From positions 1-27,701 of the forward strand of contig JBCDGG010000064.1 of NCBI GenBank assembly GCA_038757905.1: 27,701 nt of DNA, given 5' to 3'. The notes beneath the pieces were generated by a model, which saw only the letters and a program-made list of their open reading frames with translations, had not been told where the DNA came from and did not search any database. Shown here piece by piece: positions 6,764 to 14,888 of the stretch (its first letter is position 1; every line of letters starts with the position of its first letter). The position numbers were made by a program, and so were the translations under genes. Origin of the DNA: HLUCCA09 sp038757905 (GTDB lineage: Bacteria; Pseudomonadota; Alphaproteobacteria; Rhodobacterales; Rhodobacteraceae).

Positions 6764-7512
6764 CCGGCCCGCCTCTGCCCGTCACCGTGTTGTCCGGCTG
6801 TCTGGGCGCTGGCGGGACCCCGCGCCCCAACCCTGCCATGAACAACTGCGGAGGGCGGCGCGTGGCGTTGACCGTCATCGACATGTCCGAGGCGAGTTTC
6901 GACGCCGATCCTGTGCGCGCGGATACTGAACGGGACCGCACCGACGAGACCCTTGGTGAAGTGTCGAACGGGCGCACCTTGCGCCATGACCTTCCGGATG
7001 AGGGTCGCCACCTGGCGCGAGAGGAGCGGTTGAACGACGTGCTAAGTGAGTCCTCCGGCCAATCCGAGCCCGCGACGTTCGATTTGCGCGATGGGAACGG
7101 CAACAGCCTTGCCGATGTCTCATGGCGCGACACGATGGTTCCGGTCATCGACGCCGTGATCCTGCTGAACGACTGCTCCAGCCATGACGATCTGCGGAGT
7201 CGCGGAGTGGTGTTCGGCAAGGGAGGCAACCCCACCTTTGCGCATCTGCGGACCGGTCGGATCGAGATCTCCGAAGTCGCCATCCTGAACAAAGTCGCAG
7301 AGGCGGGGCCCGCACAGGTCGAAGGGGCGCGGAAGATAGTCGGCGATCCGAATGCCGCTGCCCGCCTCATCGAAACGGAGCGGGCGACCGGGCCCGCCAA
7401 GGCGCCTCTCAGCGCCGGCCTCGCCTTGGCACTGGCCATATCCGGAGTGGTGGACTGGCCCGCCCATCTCCACCCCTTTCCCAAATGGCAGATAGGAGTG
7501 GCCGCGGCATGA
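6760..7512 (+). CDS. Degenerate, half-length G3E/COG0523 (CobW-like) GTPase homologue
   Basis: The start PVTVLSGCLGAGGTPRPN aligns with the Walker A region of COG0523 metallochaperones (usually PVTVLSGFLGAGKTT). Later stretches EVSNGRTLRHDL, ESSGQSEP, ILNKVAEAGPAQV and ARKIVGDPNA also follow the family. Key residues are gone: Walker A Lys is Gly, the metal-binding CXCC before TLRxDL is missing, and NKxD has Ala for Asp. The C-terminal CobW domain is absent (250 aa against roughly 350-400). Yet the frame is uninterrupted and joined to both neighbours by ATGA overlaps. It may be a decaying gene or a repurposed non-GTPase. Intact relatives deliver zinc or other metals to client proteins; this copy should not hydrolyse GTP. 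Confidence 0.75.
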   Translation: MTGPPLPVTVLSGCLGAGGTPRPNPAMNNCGGRRVALTVIDMSEASFDADPVRADTERDRTDETLGEVSNGRTLRHDLPDEGRHLAREERLNDVLSESSGQSEPATFDLRDGNGNSLADVSWRDTMVPVIDAVILLNDCSSHDDLRSRGVVFGKGGNPTFAHLRTGRIEISEVAILNKVAEAGPAQVEGARKIVGDPNAAARLIETERATGPAKAPLSAGLALALAISGVVDWPAHLHPFPKWQIGVAAA

Positions 7513-8144
7513 ACGCGCTGGACGCATCGCTGCGCAAGACCGTCCCGGGCGTCGCCCTGGAACACCGGCGCGAGGGCCTTCGGGCGATCCTGGCGCCGGA
7601 TTGTGCGGCCGTGATCGTGCGGCGGCAGCCCCCGCCCAGCTTTCAATCCTGGATTGGAGAACTCAAGCCAGAGCGCCTCCCGCGCGGACGGGTCACGTTG
7701 CCGCCGGAAAGGGTACGCGATGCCCTATCGCAGCTGTGCAGCGCGGCCGAGACGCCGGACGGCATCGAGAGGGACTGGCTCGTCGACGATGCGGCGTCCC
7801 TCGCCGAGAGCTTCGCGGACCTCATGAAGGCGCGGTACCTGCGCCTGCGAATGGATGTGGTGACCACGAATGCCTGCCGGAAGTTCCATGTCGACGCGAT
7901 CCTGGCACGGCTGATCTGCACCTACCGGGGGACCGGCACGGAGTATGGCGTGTCGATCGATCATGAGGATCCGACCCGCGTCTTCACCTTGCCCACCGGC
8001 GTGCCAATGGTGATGCGTGGAACGCTCTGGCCGGAGGAGCCGCGCTCCGGCCTTCTGCACCGCTCGCCCCCCATCGAGGGCACGGGGGAGACGCGGCTCG
8101 TCCTCGTTCTCGACCCGATCCATGATCTCGAGGCGGACGCGTGA
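7509..8144 (+). CDS. DUF1826 domain protein
   Basis: A 211-aa protein started at the ATG that overlaps the preceding stop (ATGA). Features matching DUF1826 are the central stretch YLRLRMDVVTTNACRKFHVD, then LICTYRGTGTEYGV and a C-terminal block with RSPPIEG and RLVLVLDP. The His in KFHVD and the RCTYRGPGT-like segment are typical, and several Cys and His could bind metal or act catalytically. The fold resembles small cupin/oxygenase-like proteins, but biochemical function is not known. DUF1826 genes are repeatedly found beside COG0523 genes in zinc-responsive loci, the main reason for reading this operon as zinc-related. Confidence 0.85.
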   Translation: MNALDASLRKTVPGVALEHRREGLRAILAPDCAAVIVRRQPPPSFQSWIGELKPERLPRGRVTLPPERVRDALSQLCSAAETPDGIERDWLVDDAASLAESFADLMKARYLRLRMDVVTTNACRKFHVDAILARLICTYRGTGTEYGVSIDHEDPTRVFTLPTGVPMVMRGTLWPEEPRSGLLHRSPPIEGTGETRLVLVLDPIHDLEADA

Positions 8145-8413
8145 ACCGCAATCTCGGCGCCACGAGCCTGCAGCGCAAACGCCGCTCGACCGATCCGATG
8201 CGCTGCTACGACGCGCTTCCTGCCCCGCTGCGTCAATGGGTGTCGCAGGCGGCGCTGCCGTGGTCGCCGGCGTCCGTGCGGCGGGTCTGGGCGCGGGCCT
8301 GCGCGGACGGGCTAAGCACCGAGGACGCGCTGCAGGTCCTGTCGCAGGCCGAAGCGCGAACCCTCGCGCGCGACCGCCACGCCGTTTCGCTGAACTCCGC
8401 TTCCAACGTCTGA
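8141..8413 (+). CDS. DUF6525 family small protein
   Basis: A 90-aa basic protein from a GTG that overlaps the DUF1826 stop (GTGA). It starts NRNLGATSLQRKRR and holds the conserved-looking block YDALPAPLRQWVSQAALPW followed by SPASVRRVWARA. I recognise this as the small DUF6525-type protein of Rhodobacterales that follows DUF1826 genes. The middle region SPASVRRVW...GLSTEDALQVL may form a small helical bundle. No enzyme motif or signal peptide is seen. Function unknown; it may be a regulator or partner of the DUF1826 protein. The stop is 12 bp before the binding-protein gene. Confidence 0.7.
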   Translation: MNRNLGATSLQRKRRSTDPMRCYDALPAPLRQWVSQAALPWSPASVRRVWARACADGLSTEDALQVLSQAEARTLARDRHAVSLNSASNV

Positions 8414-8425
8414 AGGACCACCGCC

Positions 8426-9949
8426 ATGCCGATCGCCAAACGGATTGCCGCCGCCGCCCTGATGGCGCTTGCCCCCTCTCTGCCAGCGGCCGCGGAGACG
8501 GGCAGCCTGACCATCTCGGTCGGCTTCGGCCCGACGGCCGAAGTGCCCGATCCAAGGGCGGGCTACAATGGCTGGATGTCCAATCAAACCGGCGTGACCG
8601 AAACCCTGATGGGGATCGACTATGAGCTGAACCTCTACCCGCGTCTCGCCGAGAGCATCGAGCAGATCTCGCCCACGCAATGGCGGGTCACGCTGCGGGA
8701 CGGGCTGGAATTCCACGACGGATCGCCGGTGACCGCCGAGGCCGTGGTGAAGGCGATTGCGGCGATCGCGCAAGAGGATCACACGGGCTACAATGCCCGG
8801 GTTGCGAGCCTGCTCGATCTCGCCGGTCTGTCGGCGGACGGCAACGCCGCCATCGTCTTCGAGACGAACAGCCCGAATGCCGCCTTCCCCTGGACGCTCT
8901 CCGAGCCCGGGATCGCGGTGCTCGGCCCGGTGTCGGACGCGTTTCCGATCAACGCCACCGGCCCCTACATCTTCCGCGAGGCCGTGCCGGAGCAATTCTA
9001 CCGCGTCGAGGCCAATGCCGAGTACCGGCTCGGCGCGCCCGGCCTTGAGGAGGTGCGCGTCGTCGCGATCCCCGATCCCGGAGCCTCCGCACTCGCCTTC
9101 GAGGCGGGGGAAGTCGACCTGGTGATCAACTACCCGGAGGCCGACTTCGCCCGCATCCAGGAGACGGGCGCGCTCGGGTTTTCCGCCCCGACGGCGAGGC
9201 TCTACTTCTTCACCGTGAACGCGGCGTCCGGCCCCTTGGCAGACCCGCTGATCCGCCGCGCCGTCTCTGCCGCGATCGACCGTCAGGGCATTGTCGACGC
9301 TGCGTTGTCCGGCGTCGGCGGCGTGCCGGCGGGCACCGTCTATCCGGCGGGCATGGGATGGGCGTCCGACATCGCGCCCGTCTACGATCCGGCCTTGGCT
9401 GAGGAGCTGCTGGCAGAGGCCGGCGCGGTCAAAGAGGGCGGCACGTGGATGGTCGACGGTGCACCGCTGGAGATCGACATCGTCACCTACTCCTCCCGCG
9501 CCGCCCTGCCGCCGACGGCGGAGCTGACCCAGGCGTTCCTGCAAGCCATCGGCGTCAAGTCGCGCGTTCGCGTCGGCGAATACGGGGCCAGCAACGATGC
9601 CATCGCGGAAGGGTCGGCGGACCTGTTCCTTCAGGCTTGGGTAACCACGCCGCAAGGCGATCCGGGCGCGGTGCTGGAGGCGTTGCTGAAGTCCACCGGC
9701 GGGTCCAACACCGGAAGATATGCCAATCCCGAACTGGATCAGTTGCTCGCCGACGGCCGCACGACCTTCGAGCCGTCCGAGCGCAAGGCGATCTATGACC
9801 GCGTGCAGGCGATCATCGCCGCCGAAGCCGCCATGATCCCCGTCTTTCACGTCAGCCAGGTGAACGTCGCCCGGCCCGGCCTGACCGGATATGCCGTGCA
9901 CCCGACGGAGACCTATTGGATCACGCACGAGACCGCGCTGACCGAATGA
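8426..9949 (+). CDS. ABC transporter substrate-binding protein, family 5 (nickel/peptide type)
   Basis: A 507-aa periplasmic binding protein. Residues 1-23 are a Sec signal peptide (basic start, Ala-rich core, cleavage expected after AAA before ETG). The SBP_bac_5 signature is visible: YPRLAESIEQISPTQWRVTL and GLEFHDGSPVTAEAVV near residues 70-110, then FEAGEVDL and RRAVSAAIDRQGIV. It follows an AAGGA Shine-Dalgarno, the only non-overlapping junction in the operon. Family 5 proteins bind di/oligopeptides, nickel chelates or metallophores. Next to DUF1826 and a COG0523 remnant, a metal complex is the likelier ligand (NikA/CntA-like role). The ligand is inferred from context only. Confidence 0.85.
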   Translation: MPIAKRIAAAALMALAPSLPAAAETGSLTISVGFGPTAEVPDPRAGYNGWMSNQTGVTETLMGIDYELNLYPRLAESIEQISPTQWRVTLRDGLEFHDGSPVTAEAVVKAIAAIAQEDHTGYNARVASLLDLAGLSADGNAAIVFETNSPNAAFPWTLSEPGIAVLGPVSDAFPINATGPYIFREAVPEQFYRVEANAEYRLGAPGLEEVRVVAIPDPGASALAFEAGEVDLVINYPEADFARIQETGALGFSAPTARLYFFTVNAASGPLADPLIRRAVSAAIDRQGIVDAALSGVGGVPAGTVYPAGMGWASDIAPVYDPALAEELLAEAGAVKEGGTWMVDGAPLEIDIVTYSSRAALPPTAELTQAFLQAIGVKSRVRVGEYGASNDAIAEGSADLFLQAWVTTPQGDPGAVLEALLKSTGGSNTGRYANPELDQLLADGRTTFEPSERKAIYDRVQAIIAAEAAMIPVFHVSQVNVARPGLTGYAVHPTETYWITHETALTE

Positions 9950-10629
9950 CCATTGCCGCGACCGGCCTGAGCGCTATCCGCTCGGGCCGCACCATTCTGC
10001 ACCCCACAAGCGTGGAGATCGGGCCCGGCGAACGCGTCGGGCTCGTCGGCGCATCGGGCTCGGGCAAATCGACGTTGGGCCACGCCCTGAGCGATGCGCT
10101 TCGCGGCGGCGGCCAGAGCGTTGCGCATGTGCCGCAGAGCCCGGACGAGGCGCTCGACCCCCTCCGCTCGATGGCGTTTCACTGGCGCGAGGCCGAAGCC
10201 GCCCTTGGCCTTGCGCCGGACTCGGCCCGACGGGCAAGGCTCTTTGCAGCCCTGCGGATCGAAGGCGGCGATCTGCGCAGGCGCCCCTGGGGATGGAGCC
10301 GGGGGATGCAACAGCGCTTCGTGATCGCCATGGCGCTGATCGGGGCGCCAGATCTGTTGATCATGGACGAGCCGACCTCCGCGCTCGACCCTCTGGTCGC
10401 GGCCAGTACGATGGCGCTGCTGGAGCAAACGCTGACGCAACAGCGCACGGCGCTTCTCCTGATCACACACGATCTCGGGCTCGCCGCGCAGCACGTCACG
10501 CGGCTGATGGTCATGGACGAAGGAGAGATCGTGGAGGACGCCCCAACGGCACAACTGCTCGCCGCGCCGGGAACCAGGGCCGCTACCGCGCTCTGCGCGC
10601 ATCGCAGCTGGCTGGAACTGCCGTGCTGA
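9946..10629 (+). CDS. ABC transporter ATP-binding protein (NikD/CntD/DppD type)
   Basis: A 227-aa nucleotide-binding subunit. Walker A is GASGSGKST near residue 35, Walker B LLIMDEPTSALD, and the switch His is in LLITHDLG. The signature loop is unusual: WSRGMQQRF where LSGGMQQR is expected, so the second Gly position is Arg. The start overlaps the binding-protein stop (ATGA at 9946-9949). Short length without the long C-terminal oligopeptide extension is typical of nickel and metallophore importers rather than Opp/Dpp. It should pair with the next ATPase under the two permeases at the inner membrane. Confidence 0.88.
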   Translation: MTIAATGLSAIRSGRTILHPTSVEIGPGERVGLVGASGSGKSTLGHALSDALRGGGQSVAHVPQSPDEALDPLRSMAFHWREAEAALGLAPDSARRARLFAALRIEGGDLRRRPWGWSRGMQQRFVIAMALIGAPDLLIMDEPTSALDPLVAASTMALLEQTLTQQRTALLLITHDLGLAAQHVTRLMVMDEGEIVEDAPTAQLLAAPGTRAATALCAHRSWLELPC

Positions 10630-11348
10630 GCGTCGACGCGGTCTCGGTGCGGCGCGGTCCGGCGCTGACCTTGCAGGACATCTCGCTGGCCGTGGAGGCG
10701 GGGCGCACGCTCGCCGTCGTCGGCGAAAGCGGGGCGGGAAAGTCCACGCTGATCGGCGCCATCCTCGGGCTTGTGAAATGCGCACACGGGCGGATCACGT
10801 GGGGGGCTGAGCCGGTGCGTCGCTGCCGCCCGGCGCTGGTGATGCAGGAGCCGCGCAGCGCCTTCAACCCGTACATGTCGTTGCGGCGCTCCGTGATGGA
10901 GCCGCTGGCCGCGCGCCGCCTCGGCGCGGACCCGGCGCGGCTCGCCCGGATCCTCGCGGGCCTCGAACTTGCCCCAGAGCTGCTCGACCGCAAGCCGGGT
11001 CAGATCTCCATCGGGCAGGCGCAGCGGGTGGGGATCCTGCGCGCTTTGCTCGCCGCCCCGCCGCTTGTGCTCTTCGACGAGCCACTATCGGCGCTGGACG
11101 CGGTCACGCAGAAGCACACGGCGCGGCTGATTGCCGAGTTGCAGGCGCAGGAAGGCTTCGCCGCGCTGATCGTCACCCACGATCTGGGCTATGCCGCGGC
11201 CCACGCCGACGAGATCGCGGTGCTCCGGGCCGGCCGGATCGAGGAGCTGACTGCGGCACCCACCTTCCTCGACGCGCCGCAAACCGCCTATGGCCGCGCC
11301 TTGCGCGATGCAGCCTTCGCCCTCGGTGCGCTGGAGCGCGTCGCATGA
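10623..11348 (+). CDS. ABC transporter ATP-binding protein (NikE/CntF/DppF type)
   Basis: The second ATPase of the importer, 241 aa, starts at a GTG (10623) that overlaps the previous gene by 7 bp; no ATG is available before the conserved SVDAVSVRRG start. It has Walker A GESGAGKST, a Q-loop in LVMQEPRSAFNP, Walker B LVLFDEPLSALD and switch LIVTHDLG. The signature reads ISIGQAQR instead of LSGGQ, so Ile replaces the first Gly. Both ATPases therefore have variant signature loops. The pair would power uptake through the two permeases that follow. The C-terminus overlaps the permease start (ATGA). Confidence 0.88.
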   Translation: MLSVDAVSVRRGPALTLQDISLAVEAGRTLAVVGESGAGKSTLIGAILGLVKCAHGRITWGAEPVRRCRPALVMQEPRSAFNPYMSLRRSVMEPLAARRLGADPARLARILAGLELAPELLDRKPGQISIGQAQRVGILRALLAAPPLVLFDEPLSALDAVTQKHTARLIAELQAQEGFAALIVTHDLGYAAAHADEIAVLRAGRIEELTAAPTFLDAPQTAYGRALRDAAFALGALERVA

Positions 11349-12283
11349 TCCAGGCGGTTCTGGGCCTGCTCCTGCGCGCCGCGGTGGTGTTGCTCGGCAC
11401 GGCGCTGGCGACCTTCGCGCTGCTTTGGCACGCGCCGGGCGATCCGGCACTGGCCATCGCCCTGGCCCGCTACGACGCAGTCGTGACCGTCGAGGTCATC
11501 GAACAGGTGCGCGCCGAGAGCGGGCTCGATGTGGGGTTCTGGCCCGCGTTCCACGCCTGGTTGACCCCCCTCCTCGTCGGGGATTTCGGGCAGTCCTCGG
11601 TGACCGGGCGCGATGTCTGGCCGGAACTGGCGACGGCGCTGTACCACACTGTCCCGCTGGCGCTTCTTGGCCTGGCCATCGGTATCGCGATCTCCGTCCC
11701 GCTGGCGCTCGTCGCCACGCGGCTTCCGGGCGGGTGGCTCGACCGATGTGCCGTGGCGCTGGCGTCTCTCGGGGCGGCGATCCCGGCCTATTGGCTGGGG
11801 CTCCTGCTGATCCTGCTCTTTGCCGTGCAGCTCGGCTGGCTGCCCGCCATGGGCGCACGCACCCCCGCCCATATCATTTTGCCTGCTCTGACATTGGGGC
11901 TGGGCGTTGCAGCGTCGTTCACCCGTATTCTCCGGTCCGGCATCCTCGAAGCTCGGGGGCAGCCGTTTCTGTCCGCGTTCCGCCGCCGCGGCGTGCCCGG
12001 CCCCGCCATCGAGCGCGATCACGTCGCGCCGCATGCTGCCATTCCGGTGGTCACCGTCTTCGGGCTGGAGCTTGCCTTCCTGCTCGAAGGCGCTGTCATG
12101 GTCGAGGTGATCTTCGCGCGCCCGGGCCTCGGCACGTTCCTTGTGGGTGCCATCGAGGCGCGCGATTTTCCTAAGGTGCAGGCGGTGGTCATCTTCGCCG
12201 CGGTTCTGTTCGTCACGGTCAACCTTCTGATCGATCTGCTCTATCGCGCGCTCGACCCCCGCATCGGGGCCGGCAATGCGTAG
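11345..12283 (+). CDS. ABC transporter permease, DppB/NikB type
   Basis: A 312-aa inner-membrane protein with about six hydrophobic segments: one at residues 1-25, then a periplasmic loop containing GLDVGFWPAF and GDFGQSS, and the permease core from TALYHTVPLALLGLAIGI onward. The cytoplasmic EAA loop lies near 200-225 (ILRSGILEARGQPFLSAF) and contacts the ATPases. The C-terminal DLLYRALDPRIG is the standard end of the B-type subunit. Length and layout are typical. Start and stop overlap neighbours (4 and 8 bp). It forms the translocation channel with the next gene's product. Confidence 0.88.
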   Translation: MIQAVLGLLLRAAVVLLGTALATFALLWHAPGDPALAIALARYDAVVTVEVIEQVRAESGLDVGFWPAFHAWLTPLLVGDFGQSSVTGRDVWPELATALYHTVPLALLGLAIGIAISVPLALVATRLPGGWLDRCAVALASLGAAIPAYWLGLLLILLFAVQLGWLPAMGARTPAHIILPALTLGLGVAASFTRILRSGILEARGQPFLSAFRRRGVPGPAIERDHVAPHAAIPVVTVFGLELAFLLEGAVMVEVIFARPGLGTFLVGAIEARDFPKVQAVVIFAAVLFVTVNLLIDLLYRALDPRIGAGNA

Positions 12284-13070
12284 CGTGCTGATCCTGTGCG
12301 CCGTCTTCGTGGCGCTCGCCATCTTCGGCCCGCTCCTGGCCCCGCATGACCCAACGGCGATCAACATCCCCAACCGCCTGAGCCCGCCAAACGCGGAGTG
12401 GCTGCTCGGCACCGACGCCTTGGGGCGGGACATCCTCTCGCGGCTTCTCTACGGGGCGCGCTGGTCTCTGGGCCTGGCGTTTCTGGTTTCCGTTATCGGC
12501 CTGGCCGTCGGCAGCCTGGTGGGCCTCGCGGCCGCGCAAGGCGGCAAGGTGGCCGATTGGATCGTGATGCGGACAACCGACACGTTCCTGGCCTTTCCGG
12601 ACCTCGTAGCGGCCGTTGTCATCGCGGGCGTCCTCGGCGCGGGCACCGGTAGCCTCGTCTTCGCGCTGACGGTGACTGGCTGGATGCGCTATGCCCGGGT
12701 GGCGCGCGGCATCGGCCTGTCGCTGCAGACCCGCGGCTATGTCGTGCAGGCGCGGCTTGCGGGCCTGTCGCCCGTGGCCGTTGCGCGCTGGCACTACCTG
12801 CCGTCGCTTCTGCCCTCGCTCACGGTCGTCTGGACGGGGATGTTCGCGCGGGCGATCCTGGGCATCTCGGCCTTGGGCTTTCTTGGCTTCGGCGTTCAGC
12901 CTCCGACGCCCGAATGGGGAACGATGCTGCTGGACGCGCGCATTCACATGCGATCGACGCCGCTGCAGATGATCTGGCCCGGGCTTGCCGTCGTCGCCTC
13001 GGTGCTCGCGATCAACCTTGCCGGAGACGCCTTGCGCGACGCGGTGGCGGAGCAAGATCTGCGCACATGA
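12276..13070 (+). CDS. ABC transporter permease, DppC/NikC type
   Basis: A 264-aa permease. The N-terminal helix is followed by the family motif APHDPTAINIPNRLSPPN and WLLGTDALGRDILSRLLYGA, diagnostic for C-type subunits of this importer class. The EAA loop is GYVVQARLAGLSPVAVARWH, and five to six membrane segments are visible. It ends GDALRDAVAEQDLRT, close to the usual GDxLRDxLDP end. It overlaps both neighbours (8 bp and ATGA). With it the importer is complete: binding protein, two ATPases, two permeases. Confidence 0.88.
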   Translation: MRSVLILCAVFVALAIFGPLLAPHDPTAINIPNRLSPPNAEWLLGTDALGRDILSRLLYGARWSLGLAFLVSVIGLAVGSLVGLAAAQGGKVADWIVMRTTDTFLAFPDLVAAVVIAGVLGAGTGSLVFALTVTGWMRYARVARGIGLSLQTRGYVVQARLAGLSPVAVARWHYLPSLLPSLTVVWTGMFARAILGISALGFLGFGVQPPTPEWGTMLLDARIHMRSTPLQMIWPGLAVVASVLAINLAGDALRDAVAEQDLRT

Positions 13071-13951
13071 CCGCAACGGACAACCCCGGCCTCGGTATCG
13101 GCCTGCGCATCCTGTCCGGTGTTCTCATGGCGGGGATGTTCGTCTGCGTCAAAGCGGTGAGCGACGCGGTGCCCCTGGGCGAGATCGTCTTCTTCAGGTC
13201 GGTGTTCGCGATGATCCCCCTGATCCTCTTCCTGTGGATCCGAAACGAGTATCCCTACGGTCTGGCCACCAAACGCCCGTTCGCGCATCTTCTGCGCGCA
13301 AGCTTCGGGGCGCTCGCGCTCTTCACGTCCTTCGCTGCCCTCGCACGGCTGAACGTGGCCGAGGCAATTCTCGTGGCGCAGCTCTCGCCCATCCTGATGT
13401 CGATTGCGGCGGTCGCGCTGCTGTCGGAACGGCCGACGATCTGGCGGATCGGCGGGGTGGCGCTGGGGTTCGGCGGGGTCGTTGTGATGGTATGGCCCGA
13501 GCTCAGCGGCAGCGACGGCGATGCCGCCCGCGTGGCGGGCTTTGTGGTAGGGATCGCGTCGGCCGCGCTGACGGCGCTTGCGCTGATCATGGTCCGCAGC
13601 CTCAACCGGACGGAAAGCCCGGGCGCCATCGCGCTCTACTTCGTGCTGGCCTCGATGATCGGCGCCTTGGCGACCCTGCCCTGGGGATGGGTGATGCCGG
13701 AGGGCTGGACCCTTCTGTTGCTGATCGCCGCGGGCCTGTTCGGCGGCTTCGGGCACATCGCGATGACGCTGGCATTCCGCTACGCGGAGGCCTCGCGGCT
13801 CGCCCCTTTCGAATACCTGTCGCTCCTCTGGCCGGTCCTGGCGGACCTGTTCATCTTCAGGTTTCCCCTCACCACGAGCTTCCTGCTTGCCGTGCCCCTC
13901 GTCCTCGCCGGCGCCGCGGTCGCCTCGGCCGAGCGCAAACGCTCTCCCTGA
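13067..13951 (+). CDS. EamA/DMT-family transporter, last gene of the metal operon
   Basis: A 294-aa integral membrane protein with about ten hydrophobic segments in two repeats. The first EamA repeat begins GIGLRILSGVLMAGMF and contains RSVFAMIPLILF; the second has GHIAMTLAFRYAEAS and LAPFEYLSLLWPVLADLF, both characteristic of the drug/metabolite transporter superfamily. It starts at the ATGA overlap with the permease gene, so it is translated with the importer. EamA proteins usually export metabolites. In the Pseudomonas aeruginosa pseudopaline locus an EamA protein exports the metallophore. By analogy this one may export a chelator that the ABC system re-imports, but the substrate is unproven. 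Confidence 0.88.
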   Translation: MTATDNPGLGIGLRILSGVLMAGMFVCVKAVSDAVPLGEIVFFRSVFAMIPLILFLWIRNEYPYGLATKRPFAHLLRASFGALALFTSFAALARLNVAEAILVAQLSPILMSIAAVALLSERPTIWRIGGVALGFGGVVVMVWPELSGSDGDAARVAGFVVGIASAALTALALIMVRSLNRTESPGAIALYFVLASMIGALATLPWGWVMPEGWTLLLLIAAGLFGGFGHIAMTLAFRYAEASRLAPFEYLSLLWPVLADLFIFRFPLTTSFLLAVPLVLAGAAVASAERKRSP

Positions 13952-14105
13952 GATCACGTTCTTGAGCCCCGTCCAATGCGCTGGTGGGGTGAGGTCGGAT
14001 ATACAGAGCGGCCGAGCCACGCCCGGCCTGTCCTCAGAAAACGTGGAGCCAGTGCCACGGCCCCGTGTTCGTCTCCTGCCGGGTGCAGCTTCCGCAGCGC
14101 GCCAT

Positions 14106-14131
14106 CGTCGGGGCTCTAAGACCCCGCGACG
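14106..14131. terminator. Stem-loop in the convergent gap, possible terminator
   Basis: CGTCGGGG (14106-14113) pairs with CCCC (14122-14125) and GACG (14128-14131), leaving a 2-base bulge and an 8-base loop. It lies in the 233-bp gap between the convergent EamA and WYL genes, where both transcripts should end. No U-tract follows on either strand, so an intrinsic terminator is only possible. The rest of the gap shows nothing recognisable. Confidence 0.3.
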
Positions 14132-14184
14132 TCAGCCGCTGCGTTGAACCGATGAACACGGCGGTCAGAGCAGCCCCTTGCACC

Positions 14185-14877
14185 TCAGCCCGCGCGACGG
14201 CGCGCCGTGGCTTCTTCCCATCCCTTGAGCAGGGCGGCGCGGCGGCCCGGATACTTCTCGCCCAACATGCGGAGCTCCAGCACCCGTTCGGTCTGGAAGT
14301 GCCGGTAATCCGCTGTCGTTTCGCACCACCCGACGAGGTACCGCGTCCGGTCGAGAAAGGCGACGAGCAGCGGCCAGACGATGCGGTCTGTCCGGACGCC
14401 GTCGCGATCCGCGTAGACAAGGTGCAGACGGTGCCGTTCCCGGATCGCATGCCGGAGGAGCGCGCTGTCGAACCGTTCGGTGACCTTGGCGCGGGTCTGG
14501 ATCGGTTTGGAGCTTGCATCCAGAATGACGGGGCGAAACTCCTTCGGAATGGCGTCGGAAAGCTTGGCAACCGGATCGCGCGCCGCTCGTGCCAGCGCCG
14601 GGTCCGCCTCGGTCGCCACCCAGGAGGGGCCGAGGGCCGGGGCTTTCAGCTCGTCGCCTGTCGGCATCAAGGGCGGCATGTCGTAGCCATCGTCGAGGAC
14701 ATACCCCACGCCGGCCTCGCCGGAGATGGGTAGGCGTTGGGCGTGCAGCTCCGCCATGTCGCGATAGAGGGTGCTGAGCGAGATCTCCAACTCATCGGCA
14801 AGTTCCGGCCCTGTAACCGGCGACCGGGTGGACCGCGGGATCTGGATAATCTGGAACAGCCGTTCCGTGCGACGCAT
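14185..14877 (-). CDS. WYL-domain (YafY-type) transcriptional regulator
   Basis: A 230-aa regulator. Residues 1-60 form an HTH_11/DeoR-like winged helix (RRTERLFQIIQI, then LADELEISLSTLYRDMAEL as recognition helix) followed by the wing GEAGVGYVLDDGYDMPPLM. The C-terminal WYL domain includes RHRLHLVYADRDG and ARYLVGWCE-like sequence (RTRYLVGWCE), the site thought to sense ligands. The ATG at 14875-14877 was preferred to one 18 bp upstream because GAGGAGAGG lies at the right distance. It is divergent from the SRPBCC gene, a common pairing in alphaproteobacteria, and probably controls it and itself. Confidence 0.9.
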   Translation of the reverse strand: MRRTERLFQIIQIPRSTRSPVTGPELADELEISLSTLYRDMAELHAQRLPISGEAGVGYVLDDGYDMPPLMPTGDELKAPALGPSWVATEADPALARAARDPVAKLSDAIPKEFRPVILDASSKPIQTRAKVTERFDSALLRHAIRERHRLHLVYADRDGVRTDRIVWPLLVAFLDRTRYLVGWCETTADYRHFQTERVLELRMLGEKYPGRRAALLKGWEEATARRRAG

Positions 14878-14888
14878 TGTGGCCTCTC

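Noticed and set aside
8312..9928. 538-aa minus-strand ORF opposite the first binding protein
   Set aside because: Shadow of the plus-strand binding protein, which has signal peptide, Shine-Dalgarno and family 5 motifs; the antisense translation is Arg/Gly/Asp-rich and unrecognisable.
8426..13070. Calling the first importer nikABCDE for nickel
   Set aside because: Architecture fits, but no ligand residues could be assigned and neighbouring COG0523/DUF1826 genes point rather to zinc; no symbol is given.
14034..14570. 178-aa minus-strand ORF overlapping the WYL gene
   Set aside because: Out-of-frame shadow of the WYL gene; the part beyond the WYL stop has no recognised features.
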